Shown one piece after another: positions 14,924 through 23,807 of a stretch of DNA of 64,000 bases. The notes beneath the pieces are model-generated. The model did no database searches, had not been told where the DNA came from, and saw only the letters and a program-made list of their open reading frames with translations. The DNA comes from Brevundimonas terrae (GTDB lineage: Bacteria; Pseudomonadota; Alphaproteobacteria; Caulobacterales; Caulobacteraceae), in NCBI RefSeq assembly GCF_011761985.1, contig NZ_JAASQT010000002.1, forward strand, positions 124,001 to 188,000, written 5' to 3'. Each line of letters opens with the position of its first letter. The stretch's first letter is position 1. The translations under genes were made by a program, and so were the position numbers.

Positions 14924-17614
14924 ATGACCAAGTGGGTGTACGGTTTCGGCGGCGGCTCTGCTGACGGCGATGCTTCGATGAAGAATCTTCTCGGCGGCAA
15001 GGGTGCAAACCTGGCCGAGATGTCCTCGCTGGGGCTTCCTGTCCCTCCGGGCTTTACGATTACCACCGAGGTCTGCACCTATTATTATGGTCATGGCGAA
15101 GCCTATCCGGCCGACCTGCAGGCGCAGGTTGCCGAGGCTCTGGCCAAGGTCGAGGGCGTGGTCGGTAAGACCTTTGGTTCGGTAGAGAACCCGCTGCTGG
15201 TCTCGGTCCGCTCGGGCGCGCGCGCCTCGATGCCGGGCATGATGGACACCGTGCTGAATCTGGGCCTGAACGACGAAACCGTCGAGGGTCTGGCCAAGCT
15301 GTCGGGTGACCGCCGCTTTGCGTACGATTCCTATCGCCGTTTCATCACCATGTATTCGAACGTGGTGCTGGGCCTCGGCCATGACCATTTCGAAGAAGTT
15401 CTGGACGAGCACAAAGAGCGTCTGGGCGTTTCGGTCGATACCGAACTGACCGCCGAGAACTGGGAAAAGATCGTCGCCGACTATAAGGCGCTGGTGGAAC
15501 GCGAGCTGGGCAAGCCCTTCCCGCAGGACCCGCACGCCCAGCTGTGGGGCGCGGTTGGTGCCGTGTTCGAAAGCTGGATGAACGATCGCGCGAAATTCTA
15601 TCGCCGTATGCACGACATCCCCGAGAGCTGGGGCACGGCCGTCAACGTCCAGTCGATGGTGTTCGGCAATATGGGTGAAACCAGCGCCACCGGCGTGGCC
15701 TTCACCCGTAACCCGTCCACCGGCGAGAACAAGCTGTATGGCGAGTTCCTGATCAATGCACAGGGCGAAGACGTGGTGGCCGGTATCCGCACGCCGCAAT
15801 CCCTGACCAAGGCTGGCCGCGAAGAGATGGGTGAAACCGCTCTGTCGATGGAAGAGGCCATGCCGGTTGTCTTTGGCCAGTTTGTCGAGGTGGTGGGCCG
15901 TCTGGAAAGCCACTATCGCGACATGCAGGACATCGAGTTCACGGTCGAGCAGGGCCGCCTGTGGATGCTGCAAACCCGTAACGGCAAGCGCACGGCCAAG
16001 TCGGCGCTGAAGATCGCTGTCGATCTGGCTGCCGAGGGCGTGATCTCCAAGGAAGAGGGCATCAGCCGCGTCGAGCCTGCGGCTCTGGACCAGCTTCTGC
16101 ACCCGACCCTGGATCCCAAGGCCGAGCGCAAGATCATCACGACGGGCCTTCCGGCATCGCCGGGCGCGGCCACGGGCAAGATCGTATTTGACGCCGACGA
16201 GGCCGAACGCGCCGCCCAGAACGGCGATGCCGTTATTCTGGTGCGTGACGAAACCAGCCCCGAAGACATTCACGGCATGCACGCCGCACGCGGCATCGTG
16301 ACTGCGCGTGGCGGTATGACCTCGCACGCCGCCGTTGTGGCGCGTGGCATGGGTCGCCCGTGCGTTTCGGGCGCTGGCGATATCCGTATCGACGACAAGG
16401 CCGGCACGTTTACGGTGCGTGGCCGTGTGTTCAAGGCGGGCGAGATTATCACCATCGACGGCGGCAAGGGCGAAGTCCTTGAAGGCGCTGTGGCCATGAT
16501 CGAGCCGGAACTGACGGGTGACTTCCAGACCCTGATGGGCTGGGCCGACGAAGTGCGCCGCCTGAAAGTTCGCGCCAATGCCGAAACCCCGCTGGACGCC
16601 AAGACCGCACGCGGTTTCGGTGCCGAGGGCATCGGTCTGTGCCGTACCGAGCATATGTTCTTTGACGACACCCGCATTGCGGCTGTGCGCGAGATGATCC
16701 TTGCGGACAACGAAGCCGGTCGTCGTGCGGCGCTGGCCAAGATCGCGCCGTTCCAGAAGTCGGACTTTGTCGAGCTGTTCACCATCATGTCCGGCCTGCC
16801 GGTGACGGTGCGCCTGCTGGACCCGCCGCTGCACGAGTTCATCCCGCACACCGAGGCGGAAATGGACGCTCTGGCGGCCTCGCAAGGTCTGGATGCTGAA
16901 AAGCTGAAGCACCGCGCCAAGGACCTACAGGAAACCAACCCGATGCTGGGCCACCGTGGCTGCCGTCTGGGTGTGGCCTATCCTGAAATCTACGAAATGC
17001 AGGTCCGTGCGGTCCTCGAGGCCGCTCTGGAGGTCAAGAAGACCCTCGGCGTGGCACCGATCCCCGAGATCATGCACCCGCTGGTCGCTCTGGGTCTGGA
17101 AATGAAGTACCTGCGCGAACTGACCGACAACACCGCCAAGGCTGTGTTCGAGGAAGCAGGGGACAGTGTGGACTATCTGGTCGGCACCATGGTCGAGCTG
17201 CCGCGTGCGGCGCTGCGTGCCGGTGATCTGGCCGAACATGCCGAGTTCTTCTCGTTCGGCACCAACGACCTGACCCAGACCACATTCGGCATCAGCCGCG
17301 ATGACTCGGGCCGCTTCCTGCAGGTCTATATGGACAAGGGCATTTTCGAAAATGACCCGTTCGTGCGCCTCGACCAGAACGGCGTCGGCGATCTGATCCG
17401 TATTGCCGAAGAGCGTGGTCATGCCACCAAGCCCGGCATGAAGATGGGCATTTGTGGCGAACACGGCGGCGATCCGTCGTCGATCGCCTTCTGTGAAGAG
17501 GTCGGTCTGGACTATGTGTCCTGCTCGCCGTACCGCGTGCCGATCGCCCGTCTGGCGGCGGCGCAGGCGGCTCTGGTGGCCAAGTCGGGCATTGCCCGCG
17601 AAAAAGACCGCTAG
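14924..17614 (+). CDS. ppdK: Pyruvate, phosphate dikinase
   Basis: About 896 residues from ATG 14924 (MTKWVYGFGGG); the frame is open upstream to 14894, but this start matches the family and has a purine tract before it. Three domains are visible: an N-terminal ATP-grasp (NLLGGKGANLAEMSSLGLPV), the central swivelling phosphohistidine domain (GGMTSHAAVVARGMGRPCVSG) and the C-terminal PEP/pyruvate TIM barrel (GLCRTEHMFF, GTNDLTQTTFG, and the catalytic cysteine in GICGEHGGDP). It interconverts pyruvate + ATP + Pi and PEP + AMP + PPi. Single gene with terminators on both sides. Confidence 0.98.
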   Translation: MTKWVYGFGGGSADGDASMKNLLGGKGANLAEMSSLGLPVPPGFTITTEVCTYYYGHGEAYPADLQAQVAEALAKVEGVVGKTFGSVENPLLVSVRSGARASMPGMMDTVLNLGLNDETVEGLAKLSGDRRFAYDSYRRFITMYSNVVLGLGHDHFEEVLDEHKERLGVSVDTELTAENWEKIVADYKALVERELGKPFPQDPHAQLWGAVGAVFESWMNDRAKFYRRMHDIPESWGTAVNVQSMVFGNMGETSATGVAFTRNPSTGENKLYGEFLINAQGEDVVAGIRTPQSLTKAGREEMGETALSMEEAMPVVFGQFVEVVGRLESHYRDMQDIEFTVEQGRLWMLQTRNGKRTAKSALKIAVDLAAEGVISKEEGISRVEPAALDQLLHPTLDPKAERKIITTGLPASPGAATGKIVFDADEAERAAQNGDAVILVRDETSPEDIHGMHAARGIVTARGGMTSHAAVVARGMGRPCVSGAGDIRIDDKAGTFTVRGRVFKAGEIITIDGGKGEVLEGAVAMIEPELTGDFQTLMGWADEVRRLKVRANAETPLDAKTARGFGAEGIGLCRTEHMFFDDTRIAAVREMILADNEAGRRAALAKIAPFQKSDFVELFTIMSGLPVTVRLLDPPLHEFIPHTEAEMDALAASQGLDAEKLKHRAKDLQETNPMLGHRGCRLGVAYPEIYEMQVRAVLEAALEVKKTLGVAPIPEIMHPLVALGLEMKYLRELTDNTAKAVFEEAGDSVDYLVGTMVELPRAALRAGDLAEHAEFFSFGTNDLTQTTFGISRDDSGRFLQVYMDKGIFENDPFVRLDQNGVGDLIRIAEERGHATKPGMKMGICGEHGGDPSSIAFCEEVGLDYVSCSPYRVPIARLAAAQAALVAKSGIAREKDR

Positions 17615-17640
17615 GTCTTTACAGAGTACGGATTGAAAAG

Positions 17641-17665
17641 GGCGGCCCAACGGGTCGCCTTTTTT
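17641..17665 (+). terminator. Intrinsic terminator after ppdK
   Basis: GGCGGCCC (17641-17648) pairs with GGGTCGCC (17652-17659), with one G-T pair and a 3-base loop, followed by six T residues. Confidence 0.85.
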
Positions 17666-17835
17666 AATGCCCAATTCTGCCAATATTGGCATAACCACGT
17701 ATGTGTTTCGCAGTACACACTCATGACTTTCGTGTAAATTGCTATGGAACGCAGAGTGATCGTACCCATTTATATTCCCGAGCTGGGACGCAAGGCGTGT
17801 TCGCTTTAAGTTCGACTACAGTTAGGAGAATGAAT

Positions 17836-18384
17836 ATGCGTAATCTTGCTATTATTGCTGGTGCGGTTGCTGTTGTTGCTTTCGGAGGTAGCGCGGTTGC
17901 TCAAACCGCTTCGGCTACACAATGGAACCCGACCTATTATGGTACTCTGGGTTACTCGCAACTGGACCATTCCGATGGTGACCTGGGTGCTGTGACGGGA
18001 CGTCTCGGTGCCAAGTTCAATCCTTATGTCGGCGTCGAGGGCGAAGTGTCCTTTGGCGTGAAGGATGACGACTTCTCGATCGCGGGCGTCGATGGTTCGA
18101 TCAAGCATGAATATGATGCTGCGGCCTATGTTGTCGGCACCTTGCCGGTAACCGACCAGTTTGAGCTGTTCGCCCGTGGCGGTTACGGCACGTCCAAGAT
18201 CAAGGGCGAACTGGGCGGCATCTCGCGTGAAGTGGATGGTGCCAGCTGGAACTATGGTGCCGGTGCCAACTTCTTCTTCGATGCCCAGAACGGTGTGCGT
18301 GGTGACTGGACCCGTCGCGACTTTACCGACAGCGATGCGGGCGAAGTGGACGTCTATTCGGTGTCCTATGTCCGCCGCTTCTAA
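17836..18384 (+). CDS. Outer-membrane beta-barrel protein, paralog 1
   Basis: About 182 residues. The start is ATG 17836, chosen because TAGGAG at 17823-17828 is correctly spaced; an ATG at 17830 is too close. A signal peptide (MRNLAIIAGAVAVVAFGGSAVAQ) is followed by alternating strands with aromatic ends (YYGTLGYSQLDHSDGDLGAVTGRLG, YAAAYVV-like turns) and a terminal Phe in YSVSYVRRF, the usual BAM recognition end. It resembles the small OmpW/OmpA-type eight-strand barrels. The next gene is a clear paralog. Its specific role is unknown; it may be an abundant structural porin-like protein. Confidence 0.8.
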   Translation: MRNLAIIAGAVAVVAFGGSAVAQTASATQWNPTYYGTLGYSQLDHSDGDLGAVTGRLGAKFNPYVGVEGEVSFGVKDDDFSIAGVDGSIKHEYDAAAYVVGTLPVTDQFELFARGGYGTSKIKGELGGISREVDGASWNYGAGANFFFDAQNGVRGDWTRRDFTDSDAGEVDVYSVSYVRRF

Positions 18385-18399
18385 GGGCTGACCGTTTTT

Positions 18400-18428
18400 C
18401 CGGCTGGCGTTTGTGGATCGCCAGCCGG
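18400..18428 (+). promoter_or_regulatory. Strong hairpin between the two barrel genes
   Basis: CCGGCTGGCG (18400-18409) and CGCCAGCCGG (18419-18428) form a perfect 10-bp stem with a 9-base loop. A T tract lies before it but none after, so it may be an RNA-processing or stabilising hairpin, or a weak terminator between the paralogs. Confidence 0.6.
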
Positions 18429-18527
18429 TTCCTCCCCCTCAAGATCCGCAAATGGCAATGCACCCGTCAAGACTGCCCCAAGCGGGTTTGGCTGTGGAGC
18501 TGCCTTGTCTCTGTAAGGAGTTTTTAC

Positions 18528-19073
18528 ATGCGTAAGATGATGATGTTGGCCGCTGTGGCCGCTATTGCTGCAACCCCTGCCATGGCCCAGTCGGGCGAAG
18601 GCTCGGCATGGAGCATGGACAATGCGCGTGGCTATGGTTCGCTGGGCTATACCCATTTTGACGGTTCGAGCACCGGCTCGGTGACGGGCCGTATGGGTAT
18701 CGACCTGAACCGCTACCTCGCTGTTGAAACCGAAGTCGGCGTGGGTGTTCGCGACAAGGACTTTGAAGTGAACGGCGTCGAAGGCACCCTGAAGCATGAA
18801 TGGGATGCCGCCGGTTATGTGGTGGGCAAGCTGCCGATCGGCGAGAATATCCAGCTGCACGCCCGTGGCGGCTACGGCCACACCGAGCTGAAGCGCACTG
18901 TGGCCGAGGGCAGCACCGATGTCGGTGGCCAGCACTGGGTCTATGGTGTCGGTGGTGAGTACAAGCTTAACGAAGACAACGGCATTCGTGCTGACTGGAC
19001 CCGCCGTGACTTCAAGGGCGGTGCCCGCGAAGACCTGGATACCTATGGCGTCAGCTATGTCCGTCGCTTCTAA
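18528..19073 (+). CDS. Outer-membrane beta-barrel protein, paralog 2
   Basis: About 181 residues from ATG 18528, with AAGGAG upstream. A signal peptide (MRKMMMLAAVAAIAATPAMAQ) precedes a barrel that aligns along its whole length with the preceding gene: GYGSLGYTHFDGSSTGSVTGRMG, VEGTLKHEWDAAGYVVGKLP, ARGGYGHTELK, GIRADWTRRDF and the terminal YGVSYVRRF. The pair is evidently a tandem duplication. A strong terminator follows at 19095. Ligand or function cannot be predicted beyond an outer-membrane location. Confidence 0.8.
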   Translation: MRKMMMLAAVAAIAATPAMAQSGEGSAWSMDNARGYGSLGYTHFDGSSTGSVTGRMGIDLNRYLAVETEVGVGVRDKDFEVNGVEGTLKHEWDAAGYVVGKLPIGENIQLHARGGYGHTELKRTVAEGSTDVGGQHWVYGVGGEYKLNEDNGIRADWTRRDFKGGAREDLDTYGVSYVRRF

Positions 19074-19094
19074 GCGATAGGTCTTTAAACGACG

Positions 19095-19126
19095 AAGGCC
19101 CGCCTCTTGAGAGAGGCGGGCCTTTT
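19095..19126 (+). terminator. Intrinsic terminator after the barrel pair
   Basis: A 13-bp perfect stem, AAGGCCCGCCTCT (19095-19107) with AGAGGCGGGCCTT (19112-19124), has a TGAG loop and ends in TTTT. The strength suits a highly expressed transcript. Confidence 0.92.
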
Positions 19127-19142
19127 CGTTTTGTGCGGGGTT

Positions 19143-19430
19143 TTAGAGCGCCTGTAAGGCGTCCGGCGCGATAGCCCAGCGCAGCGAGCCTTCACCAAAG
19201 GGGCGCACGAAGAAGTCACGATAGTGCTCGAACACTTCGATGATACGCGCCTTCAGGTCTTGCGTGACGGATTCACCGCGCTGGCGGCGCATAGCGGCCA
19301 CGCAGTTGATCACCATGTCCTGATGGGCAGAGCCACCCATGCGGTGAAGCACTGTCGCGATATCGTGCGCCAGTGGATCTCCGAGCTGTTCTGCCCAAGG
19401 CGAAGCGTTTTGATCTGTCTTTTTAGGCAC
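19143..19430 (-). CDS. Small hypothetical protein
   Basis: A 95-residue protein with GTG start at 19430 (MPKKTDQNASPWAEQ). It is predicted soluble and mostly helical. A central stretch, VLHRMGGSAHQDMVINCVAAMRRQRGE split into two helices with a turn, vaguely resembles a winged-helix DNA-binding fold, but I cannot name a family. It lies between the barrel pair and the KAS III-like gene and is read on the minus strand. Codon use looks normal for the region. Confidence 0.6.
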   Translation of the reverse strand: MPKKTDQNASPWAEQLGDPLAHDIATVLHRMGGSAHQDMVINCVAAMRRQRGESVTQDLKARIIEVFEHYRDFFVRPFGEGSLRWAIAPDALQAL

Positions 19431-19527
19431 TACCGGATCCCGACCCCGATAAACTTAATTTACGTAGGGATTGCAAAAAAAAGAGAACAGTGCAAGCGCC
19501 GCTGTGGCTCGGTGTTCAACTTTCTGT

Positions 19528-20673
19528 TTAACCCCGCTTTTCAAGAACAACCGTACCGGCCGAATAGCCAGCACCAAAACTGCAGATCAGGCCCTTATCC
19601 CCAGCTTCAAAGCCTTGATTGTGCAGGTGGAAGGCAATGATGGAGCCAGCCGAGGACGTATTGGCATATTCGTCGAGAATAATGACGTTTTCCTCGGGCG
19701 AAGGCTCGCGGCCGAGAACCCGCTTACCGATCAGCTGGTTCATGTTGATATTGGCCTGATGCAGCCACAGGCGCTTATAGGTGGTCGGGTCGATACCCAG
19801 TTCGGCGGCGTGGTCGACGATCATTTCCGAGACCATCGGCACCACTTCCTTGAACACCTTGCGACCCTGCTGGACGAACATTTTGTCGGTCAGGCCGTCT
19901 GACGGGATCGGCTCTGGCATGTCGGTGGGCAGGTGGGTGCGGTTCAGGAAGCCGAAATTGTTGCGGATGGCGTTCGAGAACTGGGTTTGCAGCTTGGTGC
20001 CCAGAATGTTCCAGCCGCCCGGGCCGGCCTGATCCTCGGCCTCGATGATGACGGCGGTGGCCACGTCGCCAAAAATAAAGTGGCTGTCGCGGTCCTTGAA
20101 GTTCAGGTGGGCCGAGCAGACCTCGGGATTCACCATCAGAACGGCCTTGGTCGAGCCGGAGGCGACAAAGTCGGCCGCGGTCTTGATGCCGAAGGTAGCC
20201 GAGGAACAGGCCACGTTCATGTCAAAGGCAAAGCCGCCAATGCCCAGTGCCTGTTGCACCTCGATGGCCATGGCCGGATAGGCGCGCTGCATGTTGGAGG
20301 CGGCGCAGATGACCGCGCCGATCTCGCTGACGGGTTTGCCCCATGCAGCAATGGCTTGCTCGGCGGCTTTGACGGCCATCTCGGCAAGGATGGAGATTTC
20401 GTCATTGCTGCGGGCGGCAAGGCGCGGAAGCATGCGCGATGGATCGAGAATACCTTCCTTGTCGAGGACAAAGCGGCTCTTGATGCCCGATGCCTTTTCG
20501 ATGAAGGCGCTTGAAGAGTGCGTTTTCGGCTCGATTTCGCCCGCTTCGATGGCGGCAGCATGGGCCGCGTTCCAGCCATCAACCCAGGTGTTGTAGGCGT
20601 GGACCAGTTCGTCATTGGAAATGGACTGGTCGGGGGTGAAGAGGCCGGTGGCGGCGATGACGGCTTTATGCAC
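19528..20673 (-). CDS. 3-oxoacyl-ACP synthase III-like (FabH family) enzyme
   Basis: About 381 residues from GTG 20673, chosen because GAGGA lies 8 bases upstream and MHKAVIAATGLFTP matches family starts; the frame is open further to 20733. The thiolase-fold catalytic triad is complete: cysteine about residue 156 in NVACSSATFG, histidine in LWLHQANINMNQ and asparagine in EYANTSSAGS. It is longer than E. coli FabH because of an insert at about residues 30-60. It condenses an acyl-CoA or acyl-ACP with a malonyl thioester. It stands alone, so it may be a specialised rather than a housekeeping initiator. Confidence 0.88.
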   Translation of the reverse strand: MHKAVIAATGLFTPDQSISNDELVHAYNTWVDGWNAAHAAAIEAGEIEPKTHSSSAFIEKASGIKSRFVLDKEGILDPSRMLPRLAARSNDEISILAEMAVKAAEQAIAAWGKPVSEIGAVICAASNMQRAYPAMAIEVQQALGIGGFAFDMNVACSSATFGIKTAADFVASGSTKAVLMVNPEVCSAHLNFKDRDSHFIFGDVATAVIIEAEDQAGPGGWNILGTKLQTQFSNAIRNNFGFLNRTHLPTDMPEPIPSDGLTDKMFVQQGRKVFKEVVPMVSEMIVDHAAELGIDPTTYKRLWLHQANINMNQLIGKRVLGREPSPEENVIILDEYANTSSAGSIIAFHLHNQGFEAGDKGLICSFGAGYSAGTVVLEKRG

Positions 20674-20811
20674 TGCTTTGATCCTCACGCACGGTCGCGC
20701 GGTTCGCTCGAAAAGGCGGGCCGGAATGGCCACCTGTTACCGATCTAATGTCCGGTGTTTGGGGCGAACTTCTGTCCGACAGCGACGTCCATAATATTGT
20801 TGTTGGGGGTA

Positions 20812-22881
20812 TCAATACGACGGCGGAAGGCTGCGGTCGAGGCTGGCCTTTATGCCACGCCACCAACGCCTGATCCGGCCACGCGGCGGCGGGGGCAGGG
20901 GATGGTCACGCGCCGTGATCAGGGCGGCCACCAGATCCTCGGCCTCGCACGGCCAACCGTCCGGCGTCACATAGACCGGATAGTCGATCAGGGCGGCATG
21001 GATCAGGTCATCCAAGGTGATTTTTCGCGTGCGGCGCTCGAACGCCATCTTGTCTTCGGTCAGGCCCCATCCGGCATAGAAGGGGCGGCCATAGACGCTG
21101 ACGGCCTTGCCACGCATCAGGGCCTCGAAGCCTGACAGCGAGGTCAGGGTCGCCAGCCGGTCACAGGCATTCAGCAGGTCGATAATGTCCATATCGTCGG
21201 CCACGGCATCGACCTCGTGCATGGCCCCCGCATCCAGAAGACCGATCCGGTTGCCGGAGGTCACATCGGGATGGTTGCGATAGACAAGGAAGGCATCGGG
21301 GAAGTCTGCGCGGGCGGCTTTGACGAGGCCGGAATTGGTGCGGATATCGCCGCAACCGGTCAGGATGGACTTGTCGTTCTCGACCTGACCGACCACCAGC
21401 AGGACGGGTCTGTCCTTGGGCCATGTGTCGGGAAGGGCGCTGCCTTTGAGGTTGTATTTCGACAGGCCCGCACCGACCACGGCCTCGCGTAAAGCCTTGG
21501 CGCGGTCGCGCTGGCGCGGGGACAGGCCGCCCGTTTCGATCAGGGTTTCCAGACGGCTGGGCGTGCGTGGATCGTAATAGACGCCCTGATCGTCCAGCGC
21601 GACGGACAGGGCACCAAAGAAGTCGGAGCCCAGACCGCGTGAGCGGATAAAGCCGTCTTCCATCCGCACGCGCTGACCATCGAATGTGCTGGCGGCGGCC
21701 AGAATCTCGGGGCTTTCCTTGCCGGACCACCAGATCAACTTGCCACCGGTGGCGCGGGCATGGGCGACGGCAGACTTGGCACGCCAGAAATAGCGCACCC
21801 GTCCCTTGGGACTGTTCAGCAGGCGACGCACCGGCGGGCGTTTGGCGGGCGCAAAGCCGACGGCGGCCCAGTCGCCCGACAGGCGATCGGCGCGGTCACG
21901 AAGGGCGATCAGGCGCTCCAGCGCCTGTTCGGCCTCGCAAGGCTGGCCGGTGACCGGATCGACATAGCGGGTATAGCGGATCATGGCAGCGGCCACGACC
22001 TGTTCGACGGTGCGGGGCTGGCCCCTGCGACCGGTCAGGACGGTGTCGCGGGTCAGGCCCCAGCCGGAATAGAACGGCGCGCCGAAACAGCGCACGGCCT
22101 TGCCACGCAGCAGGGCTTCAAACCCCAAAGCCGAGGTCACCACATAGACGGCATCGACGGCATCCAGCAGTTCGGCGGGGCGCACATCGGTGTCGATCAG
22201 GGTGATATCGGATAACTGGTCGGATGGAATACAGCCCTGTTTGCGTCCTGCGGCCACGGCGGGATGGCGTTTGACGATGATCTGGGCGTCGGGTTCATCG
22301 GTACGGGCGGCGGCCAGCATTTCGGCAAAGCGCGCCTCGCTCGCCAGTCCATAGGCGATGGAGGCATCGCCATAGGTCTGGTCCACCACCAGAACGCGGC
22401 GGCGTGGCTCGAGGATGCTGTCATCCAGCGGCCCGCCCATATTGGTCTTGGAAATCCGCGCCTCGACCATGCGGTCGATCAGGGCACGGGCGCGGGTGGC
22501 CATAGCGACATCGCACCATTGCGGGGCGGTGTGGATCAAGGCTTCCAGACGGCTGGGGCGGGTGGCGTCGTAATAGATGCCGAGATCATCGACGACGACG
22601 CTGAGGCTGGTTGCGCCGCTCTCGCCAAGACCGACCGAGCGCAGGAAGCCGTCTTCGAGTGCGACATAGGGTTTGTTGTTGCGGCTGGCCCATGTGCGGC
22701 CCGCGCGGCTGGACGGTTTCAGACCCCAGCCCGTCACCACATCCACATCCTTGGAGGGTAGGCGGTTCAGCGCATATTCCGGTAGGAAGGCGGCAAGGTT
22801 CGGCACCTTCAGCACGCCCGGCGCACAGACCCATGCTGACTTATGAGGCAGGGTGGGGGCGGGCTGTGCGGATTTCATCAT
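20812..22881 (-). CDS. KpsC-like capsule polysaccharide Kdo transferase, two-domain
   Basis: A 689-residue protein built of two homologous halves. The first carries ALEDGFLRSVGLG and DDLGIYYDATRPSRLE. The second carries RMEDGFIRSRGLG and DDQGVYYDPRTPSRLE. Each half also repeats YVVTSALGFEALLRGKAV / LATLTSLSGFEALMRGKAV and FYSGWGLT / FYAGWGLT. This is the architecture of KpsC, a cytoplasmic enzyme whose two retaining Kdo transferase modules build the poly-Kdo linker on phosphatidylglycerol for ABC-exported capsules. No KpsS, KpsF or exporter genes lie nearby, so the rest of the pathway must be elsewhere or the product differs. Confidence 0.9.
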   Translation of the reverse strand: MMKSAQPAPTLPHKSAWVCAPGVLKVPNLAAFLPEYALNRLPSKDVDVVTGWGLKPSSRAGRTWASRNNKPYVALEDGFLRSVGLGESGATSLSVVVDDLGIYYDATRPSRLEALIHTAPQWCDVAMATRARALIDRMVEARISKTNMGGPLDDSILEPRRRVLVVDQTYGDASIAYGLASEARFAEMLAAARTDEPDAQIIVKRHPAVAAGRKQGCIPSDQLSDITLIDTDVRPAELLDAVDAVYVVTSALGFEALLRGKAVRCFGAPFYSGWGLTRDTVLTGRRGQPRTVEQVVAAAMIRYTRYVDPVTGQPCEAEQALERLIALRDRADRLSGDWAAVGFAPAKRPPVRRLLNSPKGRVRYFWRAKSAVAHARATGGKLIWWSGKESPEILAAASTFDGQRVRMEDGFIRSRGLGSDFFGALSVALDDQGVYYDPRTPSRLETLIETGGLSPRQRDRAKALREAVVGAGLSKYNLKGSALPDTWPKDRPVLLVVGQVENDKSILTGCGDIRTNSGLVKAARADFPDAFLVYRNHPDVTSGNRIGLLDAGAMHEVDAVADDMDIIDLLNACDRLATLTSLSGFEALMRGKAVSVYGRPFYAGWGLTEDKMAFERRTRKITLDDLIHAALIDYPVYVTPDGWPCEAEDLVAALITARDHPLPPPPRGRIRRWWRGIKASLDRSLPPSY

Positions 22882-22945
22882 GGGTTTTGTCTAGGCCGCA
22901 CGGCGAGGCTTAACCAGTGGGCTGGTCTTGATCGGTTGTGGGCAA

Positions 22946-23764
22946 TCACAGATCGGCCAGCAGGCTTTGCGCCTGTTGCAGATGCAGGCGCTCGACCATT
23001 TCGCCATCGACACGGATCACGCCCAGACCTGCGGCCTCGGGGGCGGCAAAGGCGGCGACGATTTTCTGCGCCCATTCGATCTCGACAGGGGATGGGCCAA
23101 AGGCAGTATTGGCGGGGGTGATCTGGGACGGATGGATCAGGCTCTTGCCGTCAAAACCGTAGAGGCGACCCTGTTGGGCCTCGGCCATAAAGCCGTCCTC
23201 GTCCTTGATGCGGTTGAACACGCCGTCAATGGCCAGCAGCTTGTTGGCGCGGGCATGGGCGACCACAGCCGCCAACCACGGCTTGAACGGTTCGCGGTCA
23301 GGCGAGGCACCCGTCTTCAATTCCTTGGCCAGATCGTTCACGCCCAGCATCAGGCCCGACAGGATGCCGCCAGCCTCGGCAATGTCTTTCAGGTCCACCA
23401 ATGCCTTGGGCGTTTCGATCATCGCCCATAGGCGTTGATCCAGACGCAGGACATCGCTGATCGCCTTAACCTGTTGTTCGTTCTCGATCTTGGGGGCGAC
23501 GACCAGATCAACGGGGGCGTCTTTCAGGGCGTCCAGATCATCGGCGGCCCATGGCGTATCCAGCGCATTGATGCGTACGGCCAGTTTGGGACCAAATCCA
23601 CCGGCCATGGCGGCCTCAATAGCGGCCTTGCGGGCGTCGGACTTGGCTTCGGGGGCAACTGCGTCCTCGAGGTCCAGAACCGCGACGTCGCAATCCAGTC
23701 CACGCGCTTTTTCGATGGCGCGCGGGTTGCTGGCAGGCAGGTAGAGGACGCTGCGGACTTTCAT
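22946..23764 (-). CDS. HpcH/HpaI aldolase / citrate lyase beta-like (CitE) protein
   Basis: About 272 residues from ATG 23764 (MKVRSVLYLPASNPRAIEKA); the open frame upstream to 23908 does not resemble the family. CitE-type TIM-barrel signatures are DVAVLDLEDAVAPEAK, VRINALDTPWAADDL, the metal-binding glutamate in AMIETPKAL, LMLGVNDLAKEL and GFDGKSLIHPSQI. Such enzymes cleave or condense (hydroxy)acyl-CoA esters, for example malyl- or citramalyl-CoA, with Mg2+. No citrate lyase alpha or gamma genes are nearby, so a stand-alone CoA-ester lyase or thioesterase is more likely than classic citrate lyase. Confidence 0.87.
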   Translation of the reverse strand: MKVRSVLYLPASNPRAIEKARGLDCDVAVLDLEDAVAPEAKSDARKAAIEAAMAGGFGPKLAVRINALDTPWAADDLDALKDAPVDLVVAPKIENEQQVKAISDVLRLDQRLWAMIETPKALVDLKDIAEAGGILSGLMLGVNDLAKELKTGASPDREPFKPWLAAVVAHARANKLLAIDGVFNRIKDEDGFMAEAQQGRLYGFDGKSLIHPSQITPANTAFGPSPVEIEWAQKIVAAFAAPEAAGLGVIRVDGEMVERLHLQQAQSLLADL

Positions 23765-23807
23765 CGGAGACTCGCTTGAAGCTCGTTTTTCGGGAGCATA
23801 GCGAGGC

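Noticed and set aside
14798-16912. 704-residue minus-strand frame opposite ppdK
   Set aside because: All PPDK domains are on the plus strand; the antisense frame shows only the His- and Arg-rich composition typical of shadows.
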